NCBI GenBank assembly: GCA_964480455.1
Contig: CAYZQI010000006.1
Location: 4,990 to 68,989 of the forward strand
DNA length: 64,000 nucleotides
Direction: 5' to 3'
Source: JAABSX01 sp964480455
GTDB taxonomy: Bacteria; Bacteroidota; Bacteroidia; Cytophagales; Microscillaceae
The notes under the pieces were generated by a model. That model was not told where the DNA came from and did not search any database. It was given only the letters and a program-made list of their open reading frames with translations. Both the position numbers and the translations under genes were made by a program. This document shows positions 16,783 to 26,118 of the stretch, piece by piece. Numbering within the stretch: the first letter of the stretch is position 1; each line of letters begins with the position of its first letter.

Positions 16783-18096
16783 ATGGAAGTTACTTTAATA
16801 TCAGGCGTAATGGCCTTTACAGTAGTGATTGTGTTCTTGGTAGTGTTACTACTTTTTGCACAATCAAAGCTAGTACAGAGTGGTCCTGTCAAAATTATCA
16901 TTAATGGTGATGAGGCAAATCCTAGAGTAGTACCTGCTGGCTCTACACTACTCACTACACTCTCACAAGAAAGTATGTTTCTTCCTTCTGCCTGTGGCGG
17001 CGGGGGCACATGCGCAATGTGTAAGTGTATTGTGGAAGACGGAGCTGGAGATGTACTCCCTACCGAAGTAGGACATCTAAGCAGACAAGAGCGCAAGGAC
17101 AAGGTAAGGCTGGCGTGCCAAGTAAAAGTGAAGCAAGACCTCCGCATCAGAATTCCAGAAGAAATCTTTGGAATCAAAAAATGGGATTGTGAGGTAGTTT
17201 CTAACTACAACGTAGCTACCTTTATCAAAGAATTTGTAGTAAAACTTCCCGAGGGTGAAACCCTCAACTTTGAGTCGGGTGGTTATGTACAGATTGATGT
17301 GCCCGTGATAACCGTAGATTTTAAAGACTTTGATATTGCCCCACGCTCAAATGATCCCGAAGGACCAGAAAAATTTAAAGAAGATTGGGATAATTTCAAC
17401 CTCTGGGAACTCACTATGAAAAATCCAGAGCCACAGTTTAGGGCCTACTCGATGGCAAATCACCCTGCCGAAGGCAATATTGTGATGCTTAATATCAGGA
17501 TTGCTACTCCTCCTTGGGATAGAGCCAATAATAAGTGGATGGCGGTTAATCCTGGGGTGTGTTCTTCTTATGTTTTCTCACGCAAGCCTGGCGACAAAGT
17601 AACCATCTCAGGACCTTATGGAGAGTTTCATATCAACCCCACACAGCGTGAAATGATTTACATAGGAGGTGGCGCAGGTATGGCACCGCTTCGCTCACAC
17701 ATTTTTCATCTTTTCCACACAGAAAAAACCGATAGAAAAGTATCTTATTGGTATGGTGGGCGTTCGCGTAGAGAGTTGTTTTACACCAAAGATTTTCGCG
17801 ACATAGAAAAAGATTTTCCTAATTTCAAATACCATATTGCACTTTCTGACAAGAAAATGGCAGAAGAGGTAGATAATTGGAAAGTCAAAAAAAACATGAA
17901 TGATGAGGAAGGTGAAGGCTACATTGGTTTTATTCACGAAGTTTTAAAGAAAAATTACCTAGATAAACATCCAGAGCCAGAGGAAATAGAGTATTATCTT
18001 TGCGGTCCTCCTTTGATGAATGCAGCAGTACTAAAAATGCTTGATGAAATGGGTGTGCCCGACGAGAATATCAGATTTGATGATTTTGGTGGATAA
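16783..18096 (+). CDS. nqrF: Na+-translocating NADH:quinone reductase subunit F
   Basis: NqrF is the NADH-oxidising subunit of the sodium-pumping NADH:ubiquinone reductase in the inner membrane. The 437 residues run in order. An N-terminal membrane helix (about 8-27) is followed by a 2Fe-2S ferredoxin domain with cysteines 71, 77, 80 and 112. The FAD domain has RAYSMANHP. The NADH domain has GGGAGMAPLRSH and CGPPLMNAAV. The end, IRFDDFGG, is the conserved NqrF terminus. It is about 30 residues longer than the enterobacterial form, with an acidic insert in the FAD domain. Genes nqrA-E are not in this window, so the subunit is encoded apart from the rest here. Confidence 0.95.
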   Translation: MEVTLISGVMAFTVVIVFLVVLLLFAQSKLVQSGPVKIIINGDEANPRVVPAGSTLLTTLSQESMFLPSACGGGGTCAMCKCIVEDGAGDVLPTEVGHLSRQERKDKVRLACQVKVKQDLRIRIPEEIFGIKKWDCEVVSNYNVATFIKEFVVKLPEGETLNFESGGYVQIDVPVITVDFKDFDIAPRSNDPEGPEKFKEDWDNFNLWELTMKNPEPQFRAYSMANHPAEGNIVMLNIRIATPPWDRANNKWMAVNPGVCSSYVFSRKPGDKVTISGPYGEFHINPTQREMIYIGGGAGMAPLRSHIFHLFHTEKTDRKVSYWYGGRSRRELFYTKDFRDIEKDFPNFKYHIALSDKKMAEEVDNWKVKKNMNDEEGEGYIGFIHEVLKKNYLDKHPEPEEIEYYLCGPPLMNAAVLKMLDEMGVPDENIRFDDFGG

Positions 18097-18119
18097 GCAA
18101 AACACCCTCCCTAAAACAC

Positions 18120-18149
18120 AAGACCACTCCCTAAAAAGGAAGTGGTTTT
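18120..18149. terminator. terminator between nqrF and ogt
   Basis: A 13-bp stem with one mismatch and one wobble (AAGACCACTCCCT against AGGAAGTGGTTTT) carries an AAAA loop and T tail. It serves nqrF and overlaps the 3' end of the convergent ogt gene. Confidence 0.75.
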
Positions 18150-18655
18150 GTTGCATTAGGGAGGCTCAGGATTTTAGTACGACTATTCTCTAGCTTGATA
18201 AGTTTTGCTTTGCGCCATAGTTCTCCTGCATAGCCTGTCAGTTGCTTGTTGCTGCCTATTACTCTATGACAAGGTACTAAAATTAAGATAGGGTTGTGGG
18301 CATTGGCGTTTGCTGCGGCACGCACAGCTTTAGGCTTTTTGAGTGCTAAGGCAAGCTGCTGATAGTTGAAAGTAGTGCCATAGGGTATGCTTTGAAGTTG
18401 CTGCCATACCAATTGCTGAAATACTGTGCCTTGTGGTGCAATTGGAATAGAAAAATGTTGCAATGACCGACTAAAATAGGCGGACAGTTCCTGCTTGAGT
18501 TGCAGGAGTAATTGGCAAGGCTGATTTTCAGAGGGGGAAGGCTGCATTGGCTTCTCTACAAATTTTAATTCAATGAGTGCTTCTTGCTTCGCCACAGCAC
18601 GTAGCCAACCCAAAGGGGAGCTAATAAAAGACTCAAAACGCCCTTCTACTTCCAT
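18131..18655 (-). CDS. ogt: methylated-DNA--protein-cysteine methyltransferase
   Basis: This suicide repair protein removes O6-alkyl groups from guanine in DNA. The 174 residues have an RNase H-like N-terminal domain (about 1-75) and the catalytic domain. The latter shows FQQLVWQQLQSIPYGTT, the DNA-binding helix KPKAVRAAANANAHNP, the active motif PCHRVI with C129, and the GYAGELWRKAKLI tail. Length agrees with Ogt-type proteins rather than the Ada fusion. Its start abuts the stop of the RlpA-like gene (18655), with which it is probably co-transcribed, a pairing that looks accidental in function. Confidence 0.93.
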   Translation of the reverse strand: MEVEGRFESFISSPLGWLRAVAKQEALIELKFVEKPMQPSPSENQPCQLLLQLKQELSAYFSRSLQHFSIPIAPQGTVFQQLVWQQLQSIPYGTTFNYQQLALALKKPKAVRAAANANAHNPILILVPCHRVIGSNKQLTGYAGELWRKAKLIKLENSRTKILSLPNATKPLPF

Positions 18656-19053
18656 TATTTAAGTATTTTTATTTTTACATTGACCACTCCATCAGTAATC
18701 ATATCAATTTTTTTAGCGGCTGCTTCTGAGAGGTCTATGCTTCTCTTTGAGCTAGAGGGCATGCGGTCGTTGATACGGACAACTACCTTTTTGCCATTTT
18801 TAAGATTCTCTACTTCTACTTTGGTCTGAAATGGCAGCGTCTTGTGGGCAGCTGTGAGTTTGTTTTTATCGTAAATTTCACCACTTGCTGTAGGTCTTCC
18901 ATGAAATCTGTTGGCATAGTAAGAAGCCTCTCCTTTGGTTAGTGCTTCTGTGCTTGTGGTGCTAGGTCGCAAAAGCTCACAAGCAGACACCAAAAAAATA
19001 AGTGCAGCTACTGCTACACTTATTTTGAGATATTTATGATAGATATTAGTCAT
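18655..19053 (-). CDS. RlpA-like double-psi beta-barrel lipoprotein
   Basis: The 132-residue protein has a lipoprotein signal ending LVSAC (C25) and a double-psi beta-barrel domain. That domain has GEASYYANRFHGRPTASGE, LTAAHKTLPF and VVVRINDRMPSSSKRSIDLS; the ND(R)-P motif is typical of RlpA and expansins. RlpA proteins cleave naked peptidoglycan strands at the septum. This one lacks the SPOR domain found in the longer proteobacterial RlpA, so it is a minimal form, probably periplasmic and membrane-anchored. It is the middle gene of a run with the gene at 19073 and ogt. Confidence 0.85.
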   Translation of the reverse strand: MTNIYHKYLKISVAVAALIFLVSACELLRPSTTSTEALTKGEASYYANRFHGRPTASGEIYDKNKLTAAHKTLPFQTKVEVENLKNGKKVVVRINDRMPSSSKRSIDLSEAAAKKIDMITDGVVNVKIKILK

Positions 19054-19072
19054 CTAAATTAAGTTCTTTTGG

Positions 19073-19990
19073 TTATTTTGGTATGACTGATACCACAATG
19101 TTATTTCTCTGCAAGAAATTGAAGTAAGCGATTTGAAATGCCTCACGGTCGTCTTCTGAGAGATTTGGAAGTGCCAAGAGTGCTTCATAGGCCTGCTTTG
19201 CTTCAAAAAAAAGTTGTTTTGATTCATAAAAATCAGCTAACACAAATGTATCATAGGCATTGCCCGTGCCTGTGAGTTCTGTACTTTTGAGGTGGTTGAG
19301 TTGTGTCTGTAAATTACTTTTTTCCTGTACAGAGAGTGGCTTTAGTGCAAAACCAACATTAGTGCGCACAGCAGGGTTATTTTTGCTGGCTATTCTTACA
19401 ATAAAGCTTTGCCCTTGCGGAATCTGTGTAATAAATTCGTTCAATTGGAGCGTGTATTGGTTTTGTGAGGTAGTATAAGTCTTAATGAGTTGATTCTCAA
19501 AGTTTAAGATTTGAATCAAATATTCGCCTTGGGGAGTGGCAGCATTCCATTGGAGAGTAAAACTAGACTGTGTTATGCGTGCCTGCCTTGGCAGCACTAC
19601 TTCAATTGCCTCTTGGCTTCTTTCTACTGCTCCATAAGCACTCATGTATTTGTGGTTTCGGCTGCTTTGCTGCACATCACTCACGAGGTAGGTCTGGTAG
19701 CGATTTTTCTTAAGATTTTCTTCTAAATTGTCGATATTTCGCTCTATAGCACTGCGTTCACTGCTAATCTGCACAGTGCCTCCAGAGCGGTGAATAAGGC
19801 TCAGGTAGCTCTTAGGTTGTACTGAAACTTTGTCTTTGTGCTTCAGCTGGTTACCTGCCTTCAAAATTTGCGCGTTGCTGAGGCTTTTGCCCATAGTTGC
19901 CATCACTCTAAAAGCATACTGAGCTTTGAGAGGGTTAGTAGTGCTTACTAACAATCCAATCACTAAAACAAAATAAGTAATTACTCGCAT
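19073..19990 (-). CDS. exported hypothetical protein
   Basis: I do not recognise a named family for this 305-residue protein. A signal peptide is clear (about 1-23, cleaved after NPLKA). The first 70 mature residues (KAGNQLKHKDKVSVQPKSYL to the SLIHRSGGTVQI strand) resemble the FecR-like or carbohydrate-facing beta domain seen in Bacteroidota exported proteins. The middle (LQWNAATPQGEYLIQILNF) looks like an Ig-like sandwich, and the C-terminus (about 225-300) is helical and may hold a TPR-like pair. It lies 20 bases upstream of the RlpA-like gene, so a shared role at the cell wall is possible. Confidence 0.55.
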   Translation of the reverse strand: MRVITYFVLVIGLLVSTTNPLKAQYAFRVMATMGKSLSNAQILKAGNQLKHKDKVSVQPKSYLSLIHRSGGTVQISSERSAIERNIDNLEENLKKNRYQTYLVSDVQQSSRNHKYMSAYGAVERSQEAIEVVLPRQARITQSSFTLQWNAATPQGEYLIQILNFENQLIKTYTTSQNQYTLQLNEFITQIPQGQSFIVRIASKNNPAVRTNVGFALKPLSVQEKSNLQTQLNHLKSTELTGTGNAYDTFVLADFYESKQLFFEAKQAYEALLALPNLSEDDREAFQIAYFNFLQRNNIVVSVIPK

Positions 19991-20161
19991 TTTTTTAAGG
20001 GTTTTTAGTAAAGATGAATTATTGTATTCTATGCAAAAGGTAGCCGAGTCATAATTTTCTGCAATTTACTAAAATATGAGGAATATTAGTCTCTTTCGAG
20101 ATTATTTTTTATAAATTTATTTTTTGCTGTGCGAAGTAGCTTTCAGTAAGCAAGGATTCAA

Positions 20162-21970
20162 TCAAGTAGTAATCCCCATTTTGTTCATTAAAAAAGTAGC
20201 ATTTAAGTTTTGGCTCAGTCCATTGCGTAGTTGGTAGTCAAAATGGAGTTCATCATTGACGATTTCTATCTCGAAACATTGGTTGCGTATATGCTGAGGG
20301 TATTTTTCTGCTAGTACACCTAGCGAGAGGTCGTGCGTAGCTACCAATCCTACTGCCTTGCGCTGGGTGAGCTGTTCTATGAGTGCTTTTGCACCCGCGT
20401 GCTGGTCGGCAGAGTTAGTACCTTTTAAGATTTCATCAAGAATGATAAAAAGCGATTTGCCTGCTTTGAGTAAATCTACCATCATTTGTAGTCTTTTTAA
20501 TTCAGCATAAAAAAATGACTCATTGGCTTGCAGTGAGTCTTGGGTACGCATACTTGTATAAATTTCAATGGGTTTAAACTGCATCAATTCAGCACAAACG
20601 GGTGCACCCATCATACCGAGTAGCAAGTTTACGCCTACTGTACGGAGGTAAGTGCTTTTTCCTGCCATATTTGCTCCTGTTATGAGTAGTAGCTGCCCGT
20701 CTTGGGTAAGCGATACTGGATTGCCAACGCGTGTGTCAGCAGGCAAGAGTGGGTGTCCGAGTTGGGTTGCTTCCAGTCTGAAAGGTTTTGATGCATCAAT
20801 CAAAGTTGGGAAAATATAAGTGGGGTAGTTGTAATGTAGGTTGGCAAGGCTCTGCAAAGCATCTAGCTGTGCGAGGGCGGCAAACCAGTGTTTCAAATCT
20901 TCTTTTTGGGTATCTTGCCAAAGCTCCAACCTGTAAAGGTACTGTAAACTCCACATAAACAAACCATTGAAAATCAAGCCCATAAGACTCCCTCCCTGCT
21001 CCATATTTCCAATGATGCGCGCAAGCCTGCCCAGTGATTGGCTTGCAGTGCTTTCCCCCTGAGCGAACTGCTTTTGAAGTGTTTTGAGGTGGTTTTGTTG
21101 GAAATCCTGTTTTTCAGCAATTTCAAAAAGCTGGCTATATTTCTGTAAAAATTTAGCACGTTCGCTTACCTCTTTGGAGTGAGCAAGCAATTTTTTTAGA
21201 TGAAAACTTACTATACTCAGTTGAATTAGCATAGGCACAAAAATCCATCGTATTTCTACCAGAGCAAATACCCCTGCTAAACCTACTAAAAGCGTGATGA
21301 GTGGGAAGAGTACAAGTATTACAGAGTACACCTTTTGTTTGGGCAAGCTCACAGGAGCCTGCAGCCAATCCAGCAGAGCCTGGAGTTCTTCAGCTTTTTC
21401 ATGGTGTAGTATTTTGTATGCCTGAAAGTGTTGGCGATATTCTAGTCTATCTTTCAAATCTTTGATGGCTTCTTGATGTTGCTGTATGACATGGTTATCC
21501 ATTTCGGGCGTATTAAGCCACTGTGCAAGTCGGTCTTGCCCGAGGTGTGAGGCAGTACGGTTGAGCCATTGGAAGATGGATTTTTTTCCAAAAATATCTA
21601 GGTCGCCTGCATAAGGGTGCTCAGGTTGGCGGTACTCTGTACCTTCCTCGAGATGACTTATCTTTCCTTCTAATGCATCGGCTTCTTGTGCATTGACGAG
21701 GGCGAGTTGTAAGAGATGTTTCTTTTGTTGATTGTATTGGACGTGCAGCCTCACTAAAAAAAGAAACAAAGCAAAAGCAATTACAGCACTCAGATTAGTT
21801 AATATATATTGACTTGCTTGGGCAAATAGATAAATAGCCAAAGCTCCCCCCAAAAATACAAATATCCGAAGCCAAGAAATTTGGTTTACTTGCTGTTGGA
21901 GTTTCTGAGCATTTTGCTCAAATTGTTCTTTTCTTTGCTGGTATTGCGCCATTATTTCAGATGTATTCAT
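20162..21970 (-). CDS. membrane-anchored MutS-family ATPase
   Basis: The 602-residue protein has two hydrophobic helices near the N-terminus (about 34-52 and 58-74) and two more at about 213-258. It ends in a MutS-type ATPase domain with Walker A ITGANMAGKSTYL (about 430-442), the MutS signature TSMRTQDSLQANESFFYAEL and Walker B LFIILDEILKGTN. It has no mismatch-recognition domain and no Smr domain, so it is neither MutS nor MutS2. Related MutS-like membrane proteins are common in Bacteroidota but their job is not known. It is 28 bases downstream of an FtsX-like permease gene and probably co-transcribed with it. Confidence 0.85.
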   Translation of the reverse strand: MNTSEIMAQYQQRKEQFEQNAQKLQQQVNQISWLRIFVFLGGALAIYLFAQASQYILTNLSAVIAFALFLFLVRLHVQYNQQKKHLLQLALVNAQEADALEGKISHLEEGTEYRQPEHPYAGDLDIFGKKSIFQWLNRTASHLGQDRLAQWLNTPEMDNHVIQQHQEAIKDLKDRLEYRQHFQAYKILHHEKAEELQALLDWLQAPVSLPKQKVYSVILVLFPLITLLVGLAGVFALVEIRWIFVPMLIQLSIVSFHLKKLLAHSKEVSERAKFLQKYSQLFEIAEKQDFQQNHLKTLQKQFAQGESTASQSLGRLARIIGNMEQGGSLMGLIFNGLFMWSLQYLYRLELWQDTQKEDLKHWFAALAQLDALQSLANLHYNYPTYIFPTLIDASKPFRLEATQLGHPLLPADTRVGNPVSLTQDGQLLLITGANMAGKSTYLRTVGVNLLLGMMGAPVCAELMQFKPIEIYTSMRTQDSLQANESFFYAELKRLQMMVDLLKAGKSLFIILDEILKGTNSADQHAGAKALIEQLTQRKAVGLVATHDLSLGVLAEKYPQHIRNQCFEIEIVNDELHFDYQLRNGLSQNLNATFLMNKMGITT

Positions 21971-21998
21971 GCATTTTCAGGAACTTGACTTCCTTTAT

Positions 21999-23195
21999 TT
22001 AAGACAGTGTATATTTTTTAAGAAGATGTTGTAAAAAGCTGATATTCAGGGTAAACATGATCCCTACCAAAAGTAAGGCAGCCAACCAAACCAAGGGTTC
22101 TATGCCTTTGCTGATAGGAATGCCTTTGTCTGCCAAAAAATTTTGTGTAAAATACTGTGCCACATAGAGCAATACTACTGAAAATGCACTTACTCCCAAA
22201 ATCAGACGGGCAAAGAAACGAATTAAGTAATTGCCTAGCATAGCGGCCGTGTAGCCTAAGTGCAACAGTAATTGAATTTCTTTTTTCGCTTCTGCCAGAA
22301 TTACCCTAAAATTCATAGTAAAAATCACCAATGCCAAGCCAATAAAAAGCAAACCTACTAGACCTACAATAGACATCACAACTTGCACTACAGCAGCGGC
22401 TTTCCCTGCATTGAGGCGGTCTTGGTTAATTTGGTAGTTTTGCGAACTGAGGTAATTGACAAGCTCGGGGTCGGCAGGATTTTTTACTTTAACTATGAGG
22501 CGAGAGGGAGGTACAACTTTATTTTCACCGATTGTTTGGTTTGCCCATTCCATAAAACTTTGAGGTACAAGAATAGATGAAATACGCTCTGTAAAGCCCA
22601 CTATCTTTGCGTCCATGATGCGTTGTCCGTTGATACCTCTTAGCCTCACTTTGATATTGATACGGCCAATGGTACTTGCAGAAATTTGCGGAAAGCCCTT
22701 GCTAAGTGCAAAACCAAAGTTATACAGGTTGAGCATATCTTGTGAAAGCACAATGGGCAAAAACTCCGACTGCTCGCTCCAGTCCCAGCCCTCGGGCTGA
22801 AAATCTAAGAATTGACTTGGCACAGATTCAAAAAACAATTCAGAAGAAAAAGAAATACTACCCGAAAGAAAAGCAGCTACTTCAAATTGATTGGCAGTGA
22901 ACTCGCCAAGGTCAGTAGTAAAAGGCTGTTCTTTGAGTGCTTCTACTTCGCTTTGTTTGAATTCTGCCCTGGAAAGCATTAAAGTATTGCCAAGGTTTAT
23001 TTTTTTGCTCAAAACAAGGTATTCGGGGTTTGTGCTCTCAGGATTGAGCAGGCGTTGTATTTGAAGGTATAATTGCAACGAGAATAAAAGCATTAACATT
23101 CCTAATAAAAGTCCTACACTTGCCAAGAAAACTTGTGCGGGGCTTCTTCTGGCACTAAATATTTTTTTCAGTATTTGTGTTTGAAGTGTTTTCAT
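21999..23195 (-). CDS. FtsX-like ABC transporter permease
   Basis: This inner-membrane permease of 398 residues has one N-terminal helix (about 22-46), a large periplasmic domain (about 50-265) and three C-terminal helices (about 270-296, 318-345 and 365-390). This is the topology of FtsX/MacB/LolCE permeases. The N-terminal LKKIFSARRSPAQVFLASVG is typical of lipoprotein-type FtsX-like members in Bacteroidota. No ABC ATPase gene is adjacent; the ATPase next door is MutS-like and not of the ABC-transporter type. Clustered with clpX upstream and the MutS-like gene downstream on the same strand. Substrate unknown. Confidence 0.72.
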   Translation of the reverse strand: MKTLQTQILKKIFSARRSPAQVFLASVGLLLGMLMLLFSLQLYLQIQRLLNPESTNPEYLVLSKKINLGNTLMLSRAEFKQSEVEALKEQPFTTDLGEFTANQFEVAAFLSGSISFSSELFFESVPSQFLDFQPEGWDWSEQSEFLPIVLSQDMLNLYNFGFALSKGFPQISASTIGRINIKVRLRGINGQRIMDAKIVGFTERISSILVPQSFMEWANQTIGENKVVPPSRLIVKVKNPADPELVNYLSSQNYQINQDRLNAGKAAAVVQVVMSIVGLVGLLFIGLALVIFTMNFRVILAEAKKEIQLLLHLGYTAAMLGNYLIRFFARLILGVSAFSVVLLYVAQYFTQNFLADKGIPISKGIEPLVWLAALLLVGIMFTLNISFLQHLLKKYTLS

Positions 23196-23292
23196 GGTTT
23201 ATCTACTGTAGCAGCAAAGAAGCACATTTTTAAATCAATGATTATCAATAGATTATGTTTAGATAAGTAAAAAAATAATTTGCTTGAAATCA

Positions 23293-24519
23293 TCATGCCA
23301 CACGCAGCCTGCTAATTTTTGAACCTTCAAATTTTTCTTGAGCATATTCTAGGGTAATGGTAAGATGCTTTACTTCTTTTTGAGAGGGATACTCAAACAT
23401 GGCATCTGTCATCACTGCTTCGCAAATAGAGCGCAAGCCCCTTGCCCCTAGCCGAGATTGCATTGCTTTTTCTACAATATAATCAATGGCTTCATTGCTA
23501 AATTTAAGTTGAACACCCTCAAGGGCAAATAATTTCTGATATTGTTTTACGAGTGCATTTTTGGGTTCTATCAATATGTTTCTTATTGTTTCGTAGTTGA
23601 GTGGTTGCAAGTAGCTCAGAATGGGCAAACGCCCTACAAGCTCAGGAATCAAGCCATACTGTTTGAGGTCTTGTGAGGTAACATATTGGAGGATGTTTTC
23701 AGGGTCTATTTCTGCTTCCTCGCTATCGTTATTAAAGCCGAGTGGTTTTTGCTTTAAGCGGCTTTGTATGATGCGCTTGATACCATCAAAAGCCCCTCCG
23801 CAGATGAACAGGATATTTTCTGTGTTAATAGGTATCATTTTCTGCTCGGGGTGCTTGCGCCCACCTTGTGGAGGCACATTGACCAGCGAGCCTTCTAGCA
23901 TTTTGAGCAATGCTTGTTGAACGCCCTCGCCGCTTACATCACGGGTGATAGAAGGGTTGGCAGATTTGCGAGCTATTTTATCTATTTCATCTATATATAC
24001 AATGCCCCTCTCTGCAGCCTCTACATCATAGTCGGCAGCTTGGAGAAGGTGAGTGAGTACATTTTCTACATCTTCGCCCACATAGCCCGCCTCAGTGAGT
24101 ACAGTAGCATCTGTGATACAAAAAGGGACTTGTACAATCTTGGCAAGTGTGCGTGCAAGGTAAGTCTTGCCCGTTCCTGTCTCTCCTACCATGATGATAT
24201 TTGATTTTTCTATGGTGATATCGTCTTCATCTTCTTGTGGCTGCATAAGGCGTTTGTAGTGGTTATAAACTGCCACAGTAAGTGCTTTTTTTGCTTCATC
24301 TTGACCTACTACGTACTGGTCGAGATGTGCTTTCATTTCTTTAGGCTTGATGAGGGTAAATTTGGGCGGTATTCCTGTACTTTTGGGCTTCATCTCTTCC
24401 AATACAATTTCATGTGCTTGAAAGACGCACTCATCGCAAATATGCCCGCTCAGCCCCGAAACCATGATGAGGACCTCATTTTTTTTCTTACCACAAAAAG
24501 AACAGGTGAGTTGTGCCAT
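23293..24519 (-). CDS. clpX: ATP-dependent Clp protease ATP-binding subunit ClpX
   Basis: ClpX is the hexameric AAA+ unfoldase that feeds proteins into ClpP in the cytosol. The 408 residues have the N-terminal zinc-binding domain with cysteines 6, 9, 28 and 31. Walker A is GETGTGKTYLA (about 112-122), Walker B is GIVYIDEIDKIA, and the substrate pore loop GYVGEDVE is followed by sensor 2 in the QSRLGARGLRSICE box. The ISHLQ-like IGF loop that binds ClpP would correspond to KQKPLGFNND, where LGF replaces the usual IGF; this is a conservative change. clpP is not adjacent in this window. Confidence 0.97.
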   Translation of the reverse strand: MAQLTCSFCGKKKNEVLIMVSGLSGHICDECVFQAHEIVLEEMKPKSTGIPPKFTLIKPKEMKAHLDQYVVGQDEAKKALTVAVYNHYKRLMQPQEDEDDITIEKSNIIMVGETGTGKTYLARTLAKIVQVPFCITDATVLTEAGYVGEDVENVLTHLLQAADYDVEAAERGIVYIDEIDKIARKSANPSITRDVSGEGVQQALLKMLEGSLVNVPPQGGRKHPEQKMIPINTENILFICGGAFDGIKRIIQSRLKQKPLGFNNDSEEAEIDPENILQYVTSQDLKQYGLIPELVGRLPILSYLQPLNYETIRNILIEPKNALVKQYQKLFALEGVQLKFSNEAIDYIVEKAMQSRLGARGLRSICEAVMTDAMFEYPSQKEVKHLTITLEYAQEKFEGSKISRLRVA

Positions 24520-24813
24520 AGAGTTACTGCTTGTTGAGATTTTTAGCTACTTATTTTTTTAAGGTACAAGTATAATGCAAATTAACGATATTATTCACTT
24601 TTTTAAAAATAGGAAATCTAGATTCATAACCAAAAGTATAATTTTGCAGTGTTTTTTTTATAATTATCGATAATTCAAAAGGAGATATTACACAAAGTCA
24701 TTCTAAACCACTCAGATAAAAGCAAATATTGATTAAAAAAATACAACAAAACGAAATAAATTATTATTAAAAATAAGTTTTTGTTATTTTTGCCCAAGTT
24801 TAAAAAATGGAAT
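24520..24813. other. divergent intergenic region clpX / permease
   Basis: About 290 AT-rich bases separate the divergent clpX and MacB-like permease genes. TATTTTTG at 24785-24792 fits the Bacteroidota -7 consensus for the permease. No other structure stands out. Confidence 0.4.
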
Positions 24814-26049
24814 ATGAATTTTCAAGAGAATATCCGCGAGGGAATGCGTGCTGTACGTGCCAACTTATTGCGTTCTATACTTACCGCACTCATTGTAGCC
24901 ATCGGCATTACTGCATTGGTAGGAATCTTGACTGCCATAGACAATGTGCAGGCTTCTGTGAACAGTAGCTTTGCCAGCTTGGGTGCTAATGGCTTTGATA
25001 TAGAAGCCCCTTCTTCGCGGGGTAGGCGTTTTGGGCCAGGGCGTTCTAGCAAGAATTATCCTCCCATTACTTACAGAGAAGCCATAGCCTATAAAGAAAA
25101 CTTCAAATACAGGGCAAAAGTAAGTCTTTCGGTAGGTATCACGGGTAGTGCAGAGGCAAAATTTGGGTCTCAAAAAACCAACCCAAATATTCCAATGACG
25201 GGCATCAACGAAAACTATTTTGCCGTCAAAGCACTGAATATAGCACAGGGAAGGGCTTTTACCTCAGTAGAATTAGAGAGAGGAAGCTATGTAGCAGTCA
25301 TAGGCAATGAGTTAAAAGAGATACTTTTTGAAAAAACCAATCCTATCGACAAACTTATCACTATTAGAGAAAGAAAATACAGAGTTGTAGGTGTCTTAGA
25401 AACTAAGGGTAGTTCACAAAATGGCTCAGGAGATAGAAATGTATTTGTACCCCTAGAAAATGGTCGTTTGTTAGTAAATGATGAGCAAGCTACTTATAAT
25501 ATCACAACATTTTTAGAAGAAAATGCCAATTTTGAGATAGCAATTGGCGAAGCAACCATTTTAATGCGCCGTATTCGCAGAGATGCACTTGGGGCGGCAG
25601 ACTCGTTTCTCATCAGCAGAAGCGAAACACTGGCAGAGCGACTTAGCAACATTACAGGTTATCTCAAACTTGGAGGAGGCGTTGTTGGATTTATCACCTT
25701 ACTTGGGGCTTCCATAGGTTTAATGAATATTATGATGGTATCGGTTACGGAGCGTACCCGTGAGATTGGCGTTCGCAAAGCATTGGGCGCAACACCATTC
25801 AGAATCAGACAGCAGTTCTTGATAGAAGCAGTAGTAATATGCCTTATGGGAGGCATATTTGGAATACTGTTCGGAATCTTGATTGGTAATGGCGTTTCTA
25901 CTTTCCTCGGCTCAGATACTTTTATCATTCCTTGGCTATGGATTCTGACGGGTTTGGTGGTGTGTGTACTGGTAGGTGTACTCTCTGGATTCTACCCAGC
26001 ATACAAAGCTTCAAGGCTTGACCCAATAGAATCTTTGCGTTTTGAATAA
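24814..26049 (+). CDS. MacB-like ABC transporter permease
   Basis: From the ATG at 24814 the protein has 411 residues. It shows the MacB/FtsX-type layout: an N-terminal helix (about 20-42), a periplasmic MacB core domain (about 45-275), and three C-terminal helices with the conserved block ERTREIGVRKALGATPFRI that couples to the ATPase. The C-terminus ends YPAYKASRLDPIESLRFE, the standard terminus of this family. These permeases export lipoproteins, peptides or small molecules with an ABC ATPase and a periplasmic adaptor. No ATPase gene is next to it; a coiled-coil membrane protein gene follows. Confidence 0.88.
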   Translation: MNFQENIREGMRAVRANLLRSILTALIVAIGITALVGILTAIDNVQASVNSSFASLGANGFDIEAPSSRGRRFGPGRSSKNYPPITYREAIAYKENFKYRAKVSLSVGITGSAEAKFGSQKTNPNIPMTGINENYFAVKALNIAQGRAFTSVELERGSYVAVIGNELKEILFEKTNPIDKLITIRERKYRVVGVLETKGSSQNGSGDRNVFVPLENGRLLVNDEQATYNITTFLEENANFEIAIGEATILMRRIRRDALGAADSFLISRSETLAERLSNITGYLKLGGGVVGFITLLGASIGLMNIMMVSVTERTREIGVRKALGATPFRIRQQFLIEAVVICLMGGIFGILFGILIGNGVSTFLGSDTFIIPWLWILTGLVVCVLVGVLSGFYPAYKASRLDPIESLRFE

Positions 26050-26118
26050 TTTTATTTAATTTGAAGCGAAATTTGTGATTATCAGTTAATTAACTATTTT
26101 TTAATTAAATATTATACT

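Noticed and set aside
16783..18096. nqrF as a phenol hydroxylase or other ferredoxin reductase
   Set aside because: The N-terminal membrane helix, cysteine spacing 71-77-80-112 and the FDDFGG end are specific to NqrF.
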